The position numbers and the translations under genes are program-made. A stretch of 64,000 nt of DNA from Glossina fuscipes (lineage: Eukaryota > Arthropoda > Insecta > Diptera > Glossinidae), in the NCBI RefSeq assembly GCF_014805625.2, contig NW_023998540.1:951247-1015246 (forward strand), written 5' to 3'. Below the pieces are notes generated by a model. That model was given only the letters and a program-made list of their open reading frames with translations. It ran no database searches and had not been told where the DNA came from. This document shows positions 25,260 to 36,808 of the stretch, piece by piece; the first letter of the stretch is position 1, and every line of letters begins with the position of its first letter.

Positions 25260-25805
25260 TTGACATTCGATGAAAGACGAGACTTACTTGCATTATGTAG
25301 CCTTCAATGTCGTTTAAAAAATCTGATAGTTGACATAACTTATATATATACATTCTTAGCCTTAGGAACAAGAAGTACTGTTAGCAGTCCTTTGAAATTT
25401 CCACTGGAAAATTTAACATTTTCGATCATAACATTCATTAGAGCATTATGCCGCTTGTGTGTGCAATTTGTGTTCTTTCCAGTGAAATTAACTGATGAAA
25501 ATTCCCTTGAGAAGATCATTAACGACTTTCAAAGTGGATTTTCAAACATCGACCAAACGATTTCCACTTTTAGCTACGAAATACTTTTCTTTGGCACTGC
25601 GAATAGACATGAAAGTGGTCCAAAATTCGCTATCGTGTCAGGCGAAATTGGTGCCGTGCAAAAACTGACAACGCACGATCGACATATAACATGCGTGCAG
25701 ACTGAGGCAACCTCAGACATTAGTTCCACCAACATAAAGAAAATATTTGATTACCATTTATTCGCGCAAAAGGCTTCTTCTCGCCGGATTCCACATAAAA
25801 TGTAA
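25260..25805 (+). pseudogene. Long ATG-less open frame ending in a mariner transposase DNA-binding segment
   Basis: 181 codons are open between stops at 25254 and 25803, but there is no Met except the last residue. The second half, from about 25500, resembles the N-terminal domain of a mariner transposase: INDFQSGFSNID (helix-turn-helix and linker), then PKFAIVSGEIGAVQKL, DRHIT, the second HTH region (SSTNIKKIFDYHL) and SSRRIPHKM, which matches the family's RWIPHNL linker. A stretch of about 19 residues between the two blocks seems to be an insertion. The first half (about 90 residues, hydrophobic and rich in Phe/Leu) has no recognisable relative. The frame stops right after the linker and no catalytic domain follows, so this is a transposon fragment, not a host gene. 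Confidence 0.65.
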
Positions 25806-25967
25806 ATAGTGTCCCAAACTAGGTTACATATTCAATGAGTAGCGCATTGGATACTTTTTATACTACCTAAAACAATGTGCATAAAAAACACTCTTGTTGC
25901 TTTAAATGAATACATGTAATCATAAAATGAAATTGAATCGCGAGGTATCCACATATCAGATGTATAG

Positions 25968-25969
<2 letters not shown>

Positions 25970-26001
<32 letters not shown>
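25970..26001. repeat. Poly(A) tract, 32 bp
   Basis: Uninterrupted A run. It could be the tail of an old retroposed sequence, but no target-site duplication is evident. Confidence 0.85.
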
Positions 26002-26003
<2 letters not shown>

Positions 26004-28426
26004 AACATTAACATAGATAGTAAGTATATTTATCAAAGAACATAATGTTTACCTTGTTATTAGCTCATTATACCACTATTCTATATATTCATAGCATCGT
26101 CCAATATATGTTAACAGTTTGTTGCTCAAAATTACCAACTAGTTTATATGGTCTTTAATTTCGAAATTTTTTCGCAATAATTCTGCAACAACTTTTCTAT
26201 TATATGGGACGAATAAATTACCTTTTTTTGTATGTATTAGTAGATGCTTAATTAACCGATTGATAAGCAAGTTCATTTTTTAGTGATTTATCTGAGTCCA
26301 TTAGATTTCTTTGATAAGAAATTTTTTATTTGCCAAAGCCTTTAAAACAGCTTTCCACAATTTGCCATAACACCTGCGAGACAGACTCAGAGGTCGAAAA
26401 TCAGGCAATTATTGAGGATATATTAATCTTTCCTTTTACACCCATCAACGAAAGATGGAAATGAATTTATTATTCATTTTATCAAAGCCTTTGCAAAATC
26501 AAAAAAAAAGCTTCAGAGGCATTCTGGGTCAGCATCGACTTCTAAACCGCTTTAAACACGTCTTTTCGTCTGTCTCTAAGAATGCTGTAGTAAACATTCT
26601 CTTGTTCGCAAAAAGGGAATAATTAGGAAATACTCTGCTTCAAGTTCGGCGACGGAAGCATTGGAAACTCTTGGGTGCGTATTGAAATTAAACCAAATCG
26701 GTCAAAGTGTTTACCCACAGTACAATATAACGTAAGGTCACTTATCTTTTCAAAAATTAACACAAAAATTGGGGGTTTGTTCGTTACTTATGAACCACAA
26801 TCACAAAAAATGCAAGGACTTTTCGCCCGCTCTCCATTCGAAGTTATTTTGAAAAGTCATTGTATGGAAAGTATTCCTCAACAAAAGTGGCTAAGTAATA
26901 GTATTTCCGATTTCTGTTTGCTTGGGTAATTTTTGAATAAAAAACTGAAATGCATATAAAAAAAAGTCCAGGTCTTTTTAAATGCTTCATGATGAAAATC
27001 GGATCATAATTGTAATTTAAAATAAAAAAAATTAATTGTACCAAATTAGGACCATCTCGGCTTATTTTTGGGATTTTTAAAGATTGATGTAGGGGTCGGC
27101 CTAGCACGACCATAAGGTTCGAAGCTGATATATAATAAAATATTTAGGAGATAAATTAATTTGCTAAAGTTGAATCGTGCCATGTAATGTTTTCGATATT
27201 CTCCAAAATATGCAGGCTTTCACGGAGAGTAAGCTAAGCTTTTCTGTGAAAATTATGTGCAATTTCTGGTGTATAATTACCAAAATAAGTGAATAATTAC
27301 ACTGGCCGATGTGGTGCGGAGTGTCAACCTTATCCGAGTATAATGTTTTTACTTCTTCATTGCATCGAGCTAAGCGACTAAGCTTGCCTACCCGTCTCTC
27401 TGCTGGAATTTGTTGCAGTGGCATGTTTTCACCCAAGCACCAGCGCTATTGTTAGTGCAATATTCTCGACCGCTTCCAATATAACGGTTTATTTTGAAAA
27501 GTAGCTATATAAATGATTCGAAGACTATGTAGAATAATCATTGATGGGCCATGACCCATAATAGCGTAAATATAATGTTTGATGTCCGTATATAGAAATG
27601 ATGTATATGTTTGTTATGCTATAGCAAAACATTTTTTGGATTTTCAGACAACTTAAAAGATCATATAAATATTCGTCCATATGACAGGATATTTTACATG
27701 GATATTAATGTTTTTACTCGCATTCATATTTTGTAAACTGAAATGTAAATATAAGACTGTCATATGCATATTAACATATATTAAGGTGTACTTAAAATGT
27801 CTTAAATAAATGAGTAATTTTTGCATATAACTCTGCCTGAAGTGCACAAAAACTCGTATACATAAGCGCTTGTAAGCAATTATTCATAGTAAGCATTTCT
27901 CATTTTTAAATATATTCCATATATGTATGTGGATGAAAACAGAACAATTTACAATCAAATGCTTGAGCAATTGAACTTTAAATGCAGGACTTTAAATAGA
28001 TTTTCTAATATTCTTGCAAATCTATACGCAAAGGTATAAAAATCCAATAATTTGGTTATAATCATATGGCTTTTTTAACCAACATTCTATACTGCTTATG
28101 TAATATGTACATAATCAACAACTCATAAATGCAGAGAAAGTATTTTACATACTTTTATTTTATGAATTAAAGTTTCTTACGCAATATATATGCGTGCTGT
28201 GCATGCATATATGTCTGCTAATGATAAATTGAAAATTGTTATTTTCAAAAATTTTGTATAATTACTGTTTACTCAACAAATGTTTAACATTTTATTTATA
28301 CATATATGCACACATACACATGCATAATGCTTACGGTAAGAAAACAGCAAATAAATAATGCTTTATGTAATACAATGAGAGAAAAATTGTACGTATTTTC
28401 ATAACATTACATGAAAAGAAGATCCA
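26002..28426. other. Non-coding DNA with degenerate repeats
   Basis: 26640-27125 seems to hold a minus-strand family-2-like copy (head GTCGTGCTAGGCCGACCCC at about 27111). A minus-strand 40-codon stretch at about 27425-27305 (starting MPLQQIPAERR) looks slightly coding-like but has no clear splice sites. Confidence 0.35.

Positions 28427-28474
<48 letters not shown>
28427..28474. repeat. (ATT)16 microsatellite
   Basis: Pure ATT repeat, the longest trinucleotide AT run in the window. It has the same repeat as the SINE tail, but the SINE body is not next to it. Confidence 0.9.
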
Positions 28475-28475
<1 letters not shown>

Positions 28476-28879
28476 GGCATTGACGTATTAAACGTATTAA
28501 ATTCATCCCTTTGTTCGAATTTCTTCTAAAACTGCACACCAAGTAGTTGCTGTAGTTACAGTGGGAGATTCTATTGCATTAATGCAACCTTTGTTCTGCC
28601 GTTGTTTGAAATCGAAAGTACATCTCTTTTAAATAGTAAGAAGTGAAAGGAGACGTCGTTATCTGAAAATGTGATTTTTGTTGGTATTTATTATCTGTAA
28701 ACGTTTCTTAGATATCGGGAAAGCTTTCCCGGATACTCCCATATTTAATCAAATTTACAAAATGAATGAAAAGCGTTTCAAGTAAAAAGAAAATTGAATT
28801 AACCATAGATTTTCCTGTTACGGTTACTTCTTTCATGTTTCCATTTAGGAGATTGCAGGTAAAATATTTATTCCTTACT

Positions 28880-29392
28880 ATTTGACAATTCCCGAAACTT
28901 TTCGCAAAGATCTCAGACGAGTACAGCGCATAATGGGTAAATTCACCCGGCCATCTGCGATGGGACTATGCAACAGTACGCCTGCTAAGCTCAGTAGCCG
29001 AACATGGGCTTCTTTGCTTGCCGCCGGCTTGTTAATGCTTTTCTTGTCTCAAAAAATCCAACCTTTATCTCTGATCTCTGCCCAAGTACTTCTTATACAA
29101 CTTATGTTAATTCGCAGCGGAGAACGACTATTCCTCAGTGTCAACAAATTCCTTCTCTCTCAAAAGACTTCGCTCGCCAAGTAATTAGTCGTTAAGTCGG
29201 GCCCATGTACAAATTAATACCTACTCTACTTCACATATAGGTATCGGGTCGAGATGAAAAGATTCGTTTATTCATTGGCCGGTTGTTCGAGAGACAGACA
29301 TACAACAAGGAAGATATAGAGAGAACTGCAATATGGATTGATTAAAAAATTTATATAGCCTTGTTTTCTTAAGCGCATACACTAATGTAACA
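28880..29392 (-). mobile_element. Probable LTR-retrotransposon remnant (LTR plus leader)
   Basis: Read on the minus strand, from 29392 the sequence starts TGTTACATTAGTG. It has a TATATAA box about 35 bases in, then an initiator-like pyrimidine stretch and AATAAA (about 29250), and ends near ATTAC, followed by CTTGGCGAGCG (about 29180-29170), which looks like a primer-binding site of the TTGGCG type. Beyond it lies about 290 bp of GC-richer leader-like DNA that ends abruptly near 28880. LTR length would be about 210 bp. No gag/pol is present. The class (gypsy-like) is a guess from the box order; a second LTR was not found. Confidence 0.4.
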
Positions 29393-29996
29393 GCCCCCAA
29401 AAAAAGGAAGGAAGGTTTCTTCACAATTTTTTCTTTGGCAAGAAGCAAATGTTATAAAATGATAATGTTTGACAAGAATTGAAAAAATTATTATATATGA
29501 AAAAATTAGCAATTGAAGCTGGAGCTACTTTCGCAAGGGTCCAAATTTGAATTTAAAAAAATAAATATCATTTAATCTACATTCCAAAGTCCAAATCCAA
29601 AAACGGAAGTATCTAAGGGATTTGATCGAGTGGCTTTTATTGGAATGAAACAACAATTCAATTTTCGTAAGAACATTTGACTTCATTTTTAAGTAAGAAC
29701 AGTCCCACGGATATGACCACGGCTCGCGATTAAATACCCTACATCATCCTACAATTGCTCATTCAACAACTTTTCGAAATGAAACATTATATACTGGGAT
29801 CAAAACGAGTTCGGATAGCAGTATTTGCCATCAGATGAGTTAATACGGTTCATATATGAAATAATAATTCTTTCACTGCATTGTACTTAAGACATGATAT
29901 TCAAATTTTCTTTAAATGTATTTAAGCGTTCTGTTGTTATGAGAATATTTGTCAATGTCATTAACAAACAGCACATATGCCACACATAAGTACATA

Positions 29997-30030
<34 letters not shown>

Positions 30031-30935
30031 AAAATATATTAGCAAAGTTTTATTTCTTACTTTTATACTATATATGAAAATTTATGGGAACACAAACAAT
30101 TGCTCAATGTACTTTCCTCAGATATTTTTCGCATGAATATATAGAATAGGTGGCTCGAAATAGACTAACAAGTTAAATTTAGTTTCAACAAAAAAATAAA
30201 TTTAAATTTACTTGGATCCTGAAAGAGCAAAGGCTTTTCTTTTCGAAAAACTGGCACTCTACCAACAACGACAAACGATAATTAATTGCAAGGAAGAATG
30301 TCAAGATTGTGTAGCAAACAAATTTTAAATTAAGTGATCTTATTTCGCCTATTAATCGTTTACTAAAGACACAAATAAATAAACAAATAATTATATTAAA
30401 TCTATTGATTTCTATCAAAGCGAAATTAAAAAATCAATTATCGAATAAGGGGACACCAGTTCACGTTGCCTCTGACGCTATATTTTAACACAAGTTTTCT
30501 TTCACTTTTTGAAATTTCTCTTCAAAAAAATGCTCGGAATTTTTTTTTATAAAATAATTTATTGTTCAAGGTACATACGTTACGTACGTGTTATATTTAA
30601 TTTTGCTATAAATATATTATTGCTTGCCTTCATTTGCAATTGCAATTAAAATAATATCCTGCTGCTAAATGAAATATCTATATAACATCGAGTGATTACA
30701 TTTTTTAGTACCACAGCTGCACATATGCTCCAAAGAGGACGTTTTGTAAATATTGATTTAATTATCTCGATAAATGCTTACATTGTCACACACTATTTTT
30801 CAATATCTAAAACAGCAGGTGTGTTAAGACCATAGCCTGCGGAGTATTTAATTTTTTTCCTGCATAAAGCTGTCACTTCATATTAGTAAATTCTGTCAAC
30901 TATCTATGCTCTTCAATGTTAAATGATTTTCGTAC
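29393..30935. other. AT-rich non-coding DNA
   Basis: Would include the intron after the candidate exon ending at 30936 if that gene is real. No following exon found with confidence; a possible acceptor lies near 30480. Confidence 0.4.
29998..30028. repeat. Poly(A) tract, 31 bp
   Basis: Uninterrupted A run, again without a recognisable retroposon body. Confidence 0.85.
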
Positions 30936-31126
30936 CTTTCGTACGATGGTTGAAACTAATCGACAAAGTTCTAGGCGATTGCCTATGTGACCAAGAATTG
31001 CCACTGCTGTTATTTTTCACTAAGCGGACTTGCGGCTTTTGCTCGTTCTTTTGATCGGTCTGATTTGATGACATTGAATGACCTATGGAAGATAGCCAAA
31101 ATACTAAAGATTCACCTCCAAATCTG
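30936..31126 (-). CDS. Candidate coding exon of an unidentified gene just downstream of TTC29
   Basis: Minus-strand open segment with coding-like codon use and visibly higher GC than its surroundings. It is preceded by a strong acceptor (pyrimidine-rich run ending CTTTAG at 31127-31128) and followed by an AAAG|GTACGA donor at 30936/30935. An ATG at 31074-31072 opens a polar stretch beginning MSSNQTDQKNEQKPQ, with later SGNSWSHRQSPRTLS. If not spliced at 30936 the frame stops soon after, giving a 51-residue peptide from that ATG. It lies about 150 bases beyond the TTC29 stop on the same strand, and I see no AATAAA between them, so a shared or dicistronic transcript, an alternative TTC29 3' exon, or the first exon of a separate gene are all open. 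Next exon not identified with confidence. I do not recognise the protein. Confidence 0.4.
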
Positions 31127-31227
31127 CTAAAGCAGAAATCAAATGAAATGAGACGCACGTATGTGCCGCACTAGCATTTAGCGATTTCTTTACAATATAT
31201 TTTTTCGTGCATCAGAGATCGTATAGT

Positions 31228-32798
31228 TTATATCAAATGTTTGAAAACTGCTGCTATTTTTGCCTCAAGCTTCGTTCTTTCTGTGGATTCTGATTGTAGA
31301 AGACATGCTACTGGGTTCTTTTGTTCTAATTGCAATACCTTCGCCCTATTAGTCCAAAATGGCTTGCAACGCGTCTTCCATTCAAGTAAGCGATGGAATT
31401 CACATCGCGATGTGCTAGAGTTCTTTATAGCCTCCATGTAATTGCCATATATCATGCGTGACTTCACCCGAGCCAAGTCATAATTGCAAAGTTTTAAATT
31501 TTTCACATCCTTCAAAGTGGTTAAAATTTCCCGGCTTTTCAGTAAACATTGCTCGGCCAAACTTGCCTGTGAGGTACGGTGTTCAAGATAAATTTTTGCC
31601 ATATCAGTTAGACACTGTGCCCAAATTCTTTTCATATCAAGCTTCTCTGCCAATTTAATAGCCTTATTATATATATACAACGCCATATCTTTCTTATTTG
31701 TTCTATTTAAATAAAAAGTAGAGAAAAATTGAAAAAAAAAAAAATTGGTACAAGGATGTGTCGATTAATACTATAGTAGACCAACCGATTAAGATATCGC
31801 GCTTTTAAGCTTAAAAATCGGCAGAATTCGGGTCTATACGGTTCGTAGGTTGGTGCGTAATTTGTCAACTTTCGGTAAACACAATCGAGCGCTTTTACGC
31901 ATTTATCAAACTTTGAATCTTCAAGAAGAAAATAAGCCAAATCCAGATTGATTGTTATAAATAGCAAAGCATCTCCGAATTGTCCATTTTTGGAAATTGC
32001 CAATAAGGCTTGTTCTGCCCGACTTACGGCCTTTGCTGCTGAATCCTCCAAATAGGCACATTTTAATAAAGTTTTGGCTAATTCCTCAACAACAAAATCA
32101 GATGTGGGCTTAGTAATCTCTTCGGTCGCCTTCGTAAGCCAGTTTGTGCCTCTAGCCAAATCGAAGGCCGTTTGCAAATAATTGACTGCCTTTGCAATAT
32201 CTTTAGTAGGTAGTAAAAAAAATAATATACAAATAATTCGTTTTTATATTTTTTGAATTGAAGAGATCTTCGTCTTACCTTTGTTTGTAAGAATTTGTGC
32301 ATATTTGTAGTTTACCTTGCAGAGCGTTTCTGCAATGGTTAGCTTTTCTGTAAGCCCGTTACAGATATTGGCCACAATTTCGTGAAGATCCTCATTTAAC
32401 CAATTGAAGAGTTTGTCAGAATCTTCACAGAAGAACATACACTGGAACAATAAGCGGACACATATGTCTTGGCCCTTTGTGGCTTCTAAACGCATTGCTT
32501 GTTCGGCCAGCTTGCAATGATCGTATAGACTGAAGAGCAGATATGGCTCATCACAAACCCGCTGGCGAATAGCTTGTTTCTCGAATAGTTGCTGCTCCTT
32601 AATTACCATTTCTTCAAAATAACCAGCCGTAGTAGGACAATATCCTTCATACAATTCTTTTATCAAAGTAGCGTATATTGAGCCCTTTCGTCTTCGAGCT
32701 TCAGCGTACGTAGGCATTAGTATTTTTGCTCGTATCTCCTGCCTATCGAATGATATATAGCGCTCTCCTAGCATAGCTAATTCCTTTTCTCTACTCAT
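31228..32798 (-). CDS. TTC29: Tetratricopeptide repeat protein 29-like (TTC29), three coding exons
   Basis: Spliced gene read on the minus strand. Exon 1 is 32798-32279, exon 2 32200-31786, exon 3 31702-31228. The 78-bp intron (AAAG|GTAAGA ... CTAAAG|AT) is phase 1 and the 83-bp intron (AATCG|GTTGGT ... AATAG|AA) is phase 2. The joined frame is 470 codons including the stop, so 469 residues, close to human TTC29 (about 475). Exon 1 covers residues 1-173, an N-terminal helical domain; exons 2 and 3 carry helical TPR-like pairs, e.g. the stretch from Met318 with ALYIYNKAI followed by an Ala/Leu-rich partner helix. Order of segments and landmark phrases (the EGYCPTTAGYFEEM region; the ARGTNWLTKATEE segment) fit TTC29, which in animals supports axoneme assembly and sperm motility. 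The start is the first ATG, in AAAATGAGT, with no upstream in-frame ATG seen. No frameshift or internal stop, so it looks functional. The family call rests on remembered similarity; a different TPR protein is possible. Confidence 0.72.
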
Positions 32799-34729
32799 TT
32801 TCTACTTTCAAGCTTCAAGCCTTTTAAAGTCTACAACAAATCTGCGCACAAGTAAGTGTATCTATCTCTATATATGTATCGTAATATCCTAACTTTTGTT
32901 TTAATTAAACAATATTTTTCTCCCCTTATAATCTTCTAAAATATATATATATATATATATATCCTTTTCTCCTAATCCCTTTTCCTCTAAAAATCAAAAA
33001 CGAACCTATTGAGTAGAGGAAAAAATAATGAATGAATAAATTATCTAAAGTCAAATAGACAAATGAATCGAATGAGAAAAATAAATAAAATTAAGGAATG
33101 CCTTGAAACTGAATTAAATAGTATAGTAGCAGTCAATGTATCATTGTTATCACTATGTAATACTCTGCACGAATGCGTGCAACAACATTTCAACAAAAAT
33201 TAAGCTATGCTTTAAGATAATCGTCTTTAGTGTCATGTTGGAGTATCACTGAAAAAATGTCTTAGAAAGAAACAAGTTAAAACTCTATAGTGAGTGAAGG
33301 TCGACTTCTAAATATCCTGCACTATTGTTTCGTATTTTGCCCTAGATGCCATTTAAAGGTTTACTTTTCATCAAAAAGCTTATACCAGAGGGCGCCGAAC
33401 GAATTGAGTGATGACCGTGGTCCAAAGTTAGCTTAAAAGCTTTAGATATTAACGTAAAAATATTCATCATACTAGATTTATTTATTATAAAGTTTAAAAA
33501 GGGCTTATTTGCATATGGACGAGAGGCGATTCTAAAAATGATTCTATTCCATGCAAAAGTTTTTCACATCCAGCTGATCGGCCAAAGTGTGGTTTTTCCC
33601 CAATTTTTCTTGCGAAATGTCAAAGAGGGCAAATTTTTCCCATCTAACTGAAATTTCAATATGCCATGAAGTTCATTCCTTACCTAGAGTATATCAATAT
33701 TGATACCATATTGCATGAAAATATCTTTAAAATTGTTATTTGTTGATTGCACACAAAAATTCGTACAGGGGGGGACGAACGGATGGCAAAAATCTATACG
33801 AGTAATATAGGAATCCGATCTAATCCATCTTGCTCTATACAACAAATAGTCTCGGGTATAAACAACTGATTTTTAATTTCTTAAGAGTAAAATCTTTTAC
33901 TTGTTAAGAGCTTTATAAAATTTTTCGATATTTTGTGGAAAAAAAAATTGAACAAGAAAGTCATCGTTCGGATAGACGTCTAAAAATCTAAGTCCTCAAA
34001 GCAATGTGCAATACTTTACTTTTCCATTAGTCGCCAAATCGATATAACCAGAACTTTAGTCAGCAAAAATAATTGAATAGTTTGTATAAATCGAGCAACA
34101 CATAAACAATCTCTTTTTTATCCTCGGCAATTAATTCGTAATGCAGGGTATCTGTACACATTGCTTATCAGTTACTCGGAAGAAAAAGTAAATTGATCCA
34201 TTTGCTTACTTTGGTGATTGAAAGAATTTCCGGGCTCCGGAGTTGCAATGAAAAAGTTGCTATAAAATAAATGAAAATTTTAGGTACAACATGCTCAGCT
34301 GATGAAAATCAAATTCTGTTAGGCAATGTACGCGTATCATGCATTGAAATATACGGTACATTGTCCATAATTTCTCTATCATAAATATTAATAAAGTTAT
34401 AAATTCGTTATATGGCATGCGGTCTCTTCTCAGGAAGCCTTGTATTTAAAAACACATGAGTTTGTTCGCTACTGTCTACTTGTTACAACTGATACTGCTG
34501 CGCTGTCATCACCTGGTCGCATGTGTTGCGTGCCTTTGCACTCACTTTAAATATTTATATTCTATAGATGGCCTGACTGGTCATCTAGTTATAAATTTTT
34601 CAATACGTTCATCCCATAAGTTCATCTATCCATATACATTTATTGTTAATGTAACTATGCATATATTCACGTTCATATATATATATATATATATATGTGT
34701 GCGTGTGTGTGGGCGGTTGGGTGGGTGGA

Positions 34730-34760
<31 letters not shown>

Positions 34761-35444
34761 AAGTGGATGGGTGTGTATAGCTTATAAAATTGGTTAAGAA
34801 TGCATGAGCAACATGTGCGCATATGCCTGAAATCCTTTTTAGATGTTTTAGTTTTATGAATTACATAAAGGTTAAAGTAAAGCTTTTATGACATCATTGT
34901 AGACTTATGCATATACATGTGCACACAAGTTTGCATATAATAAATAACTACCACTACAAAGAGCAACTGACATGTACAGGTTTTTACAACTCATATCCTC
35001 TGATTTTTTGTTTTGTTTTCCATTTTTCTTTCTGTTACGTAATAGCGGTCGCTTGCAATGTACTATGTTTTATAAACCATCACAAAATTTTGGATAAAAA
35101 TTACAGCACTCCTTTTGTTTATATGGTACAAGTAAAAATAATCTATATGCCATGAACATGTCTAACAAATTTAGTATCTGCTGCAATGTTGAAAGTTTGA
35201 GGTTTTCCCTAAAAGCAAGGTTTTTCTATCTCAAGCAAGGAAAAGTTTCTAAAGCCCAATTGAAAACAACTATTGGATTCATAAGCTCAGGCGTATGTTC
35301 TTAAAGGTATAGAAGGGAAAAAGTCAATTAGAAAATTTCTTTTCAATTTTTGCCCATATTCCTTAATACAGAGATCGAATAACCTAAGAGAGGAAGGAAC
35401 GGGAAGGAAATTTTCCTGTTGTTTTAAGTGGAAAAACTTATTAA
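32799..35444. other. TTC29 upstream region and non-coding DNA
   Basis: No TATA box or initiator recognised for TTC29. 33535-33850 carries weak dispersed-repeat phrases (ACGAACGGATGGC, GATTGCACACAAAAATTCG). Confidence 0.4.
34676..34760. repeat. Compound (TA)n-(GT)n microsatellite
   Basis: TA repeat, then imperfect GT with GGGTGGG interruptions, then a pure GT run of about 13 units. Its 113-codon frame is a by-product. Confidence 0.85.
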
Positions 35445-35455
35445 TTCTTGATGTA

Positions 35456-35639
35456 TTATTATTATTATTATTATTATAAATTTAGTCAGAGAATAAATTA
35501 CAAAGCCTAAAGTCTTAAAACACTAGCATCTAAGGCTTTCTTCGGCTTTATTAAAAACTCCACCGCACTTGAGGTTTGAACCCACGACCATTGAATTGCT
35601 AGTCGAGACTCTTGCCTACTCGGTCACTCAGCCGAATAT
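35456..35639 (-). mobile_element. tRNA-derived SINE, full-length copy A
   Basis: Read on the minus strand. The head has a pol III A-box-like TGAGTGACCGAGTAGGCAAG (35611-35630) and a B box GGGTTCAAACC (35573-35583). Then come a body with an AGTGCGGTGGAGTTTTTAATAA-type segment, an AGCCTTAGATGCTAG-type segment, and a (TAA)n tail (35456-35478). It is flanked by an 11-bp target-site duplication with one mismatch: TTCTTGATGTA at 35445-35455 and TTCTTGGTGTA at 35640-35650. The head looks most like a tRNA-Ser (long D-arm form), but that assignment is tentative. Confidence 0.85.
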
Positions 35640-35919
35640 TTCTTGGTGTAGGTTTAGAAGAAAACTTGAAAAGAATTATAACACCTTGTGGAAAATATTG
35701 CTGCTAATTTTAGCGAAACTGTCATAAATCTTTATTTGTTCGAAAAACCAGTGAGCAATCCAAGTGAGCTTTGTAAATTATTCTCATTATTTTTGATGTT
35801 CTTTTCGAGAGAGAAACATTATAGTGAATCGCGGTTCACCATTAACTACTCTACTTCACTTTGCTCTATTCGGGTAACTTATTTGAGTTTCCAAGCTAAG
35901 ACATTATACCGCAAATGTT

Positions 35920-36155
35920 CGAAAAACATATACGCCTTGGAGCAAAACCACATCGATGGTAAACCAAACTACATCCAAATATCTCAAAAAAATTGACCTG
36001 TAGATGCAACACAACAAAATATCACGCATACAGATGGGCGGACATATTGACAACTTTCGGTAAGAACGGTATGGTAAAAGGTACATATATCGCAAATTAT
36101 TCTGGATGTTGCATACATTCACACAAAACTTAATGTGCCCTTGTACAGCAAATTT
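35920..36155 (+). repeat. Dispersed repeat (family 2) fragment
   Basis: CATCCAAATATCTCAAAAA, AGATGGGCGGACATATTGAC, then TTCTGGATGTTGCATACATTC and ACACAAAACTTAATGTGCCC with TTGTACAG. Matches the conserved core seen at 59510 and 60742. It lies between SINE copies A and C. Confidence 0.5.
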
Positions 36156-36535
36156 TGCAGGATATAACTCGTGAAATAATTTAAATGCCGTTTTTTTTAT
36201 GAAAGCCTACTACATAACTCACTTATTGCACATCCATATTCTAAAACATCTTATCCATATAATTTAATTATGATGGCGTACAACTTGAGAATGGGCAGAT
36301 GGACACAGCATATGTTTGTATATCTATGCGTTAGGAAGTTTTGCTTTTTAACTCTTTACCTAATTCTATTTCGCTAGTGAACAGGTATGCATCTATTGCA
36401 ACGCAAAGTTGAAAAGACAAGATTTTTCTTCTCATCGTTTAATCTTATTCCAAATGTTTTTGTCGTGCAAGCGAAAGTTGAAACATTTTTTCATACATAT
36501 AAAGAGTTAACTATTCATTATCATCATCAATTTTA

Positions 36536-36658
36536 ATTATTACTATTATTATTATTATTATTGTAATGAATTTAGCCAAAGAAAATCAGTTTTAAGATTA
36601 AAATCTTAAAGAACTTATTTCTAAGGCTATCGGCCTTATAGGAAACTCTACCTCATAA
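36536..36658 (-). mobile_element. tRNA-derived SINE, 5'-truncated copy C
   Basis: Minus-strand copy lacking the tRNA head. It has the GAGGTAGAGTTT segment, GGCCGATAGCCTTAGA, a shifted ATTAAAATCTTAAAAC stretch and the (TAA)n tail (written as TTA repeats at 36538-36562). More diverged than copies A and B. It lies about 150 bp from copy B in the opposite orientation. Confidence 0.7.
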
Positions 36659-36808
36659 TGTATGTAGCGCCCAGAAGACCTTTAGCTAAATCCATCTGTC
36701 GATTCAGGATCGTTCTTTGAATCCATTTTAATCTGTCTGTCCGTCTGTCCAGCCTTTTTGCCTAATGTTTACACATTTCTATACAAAGATGCGGGTTATT
36801 CAAAACGA

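Noticed and set aside
28427..28474. ATT repeat as a SINE tail
   Set aside because: No SINE body on either side.
34456..34797. 113-codon frame over the TA/GT repeat
   Set aside because: Held open by the compound microsatellite.
35573..35639. Possible tRNA gene (A and B boxes)
   Set aside because: The boxes are followed by a shared body and a TAA tail, repeated at other sites with target duplications, so this is a SINE; no clean cloverleaf acceptor stem is visible.
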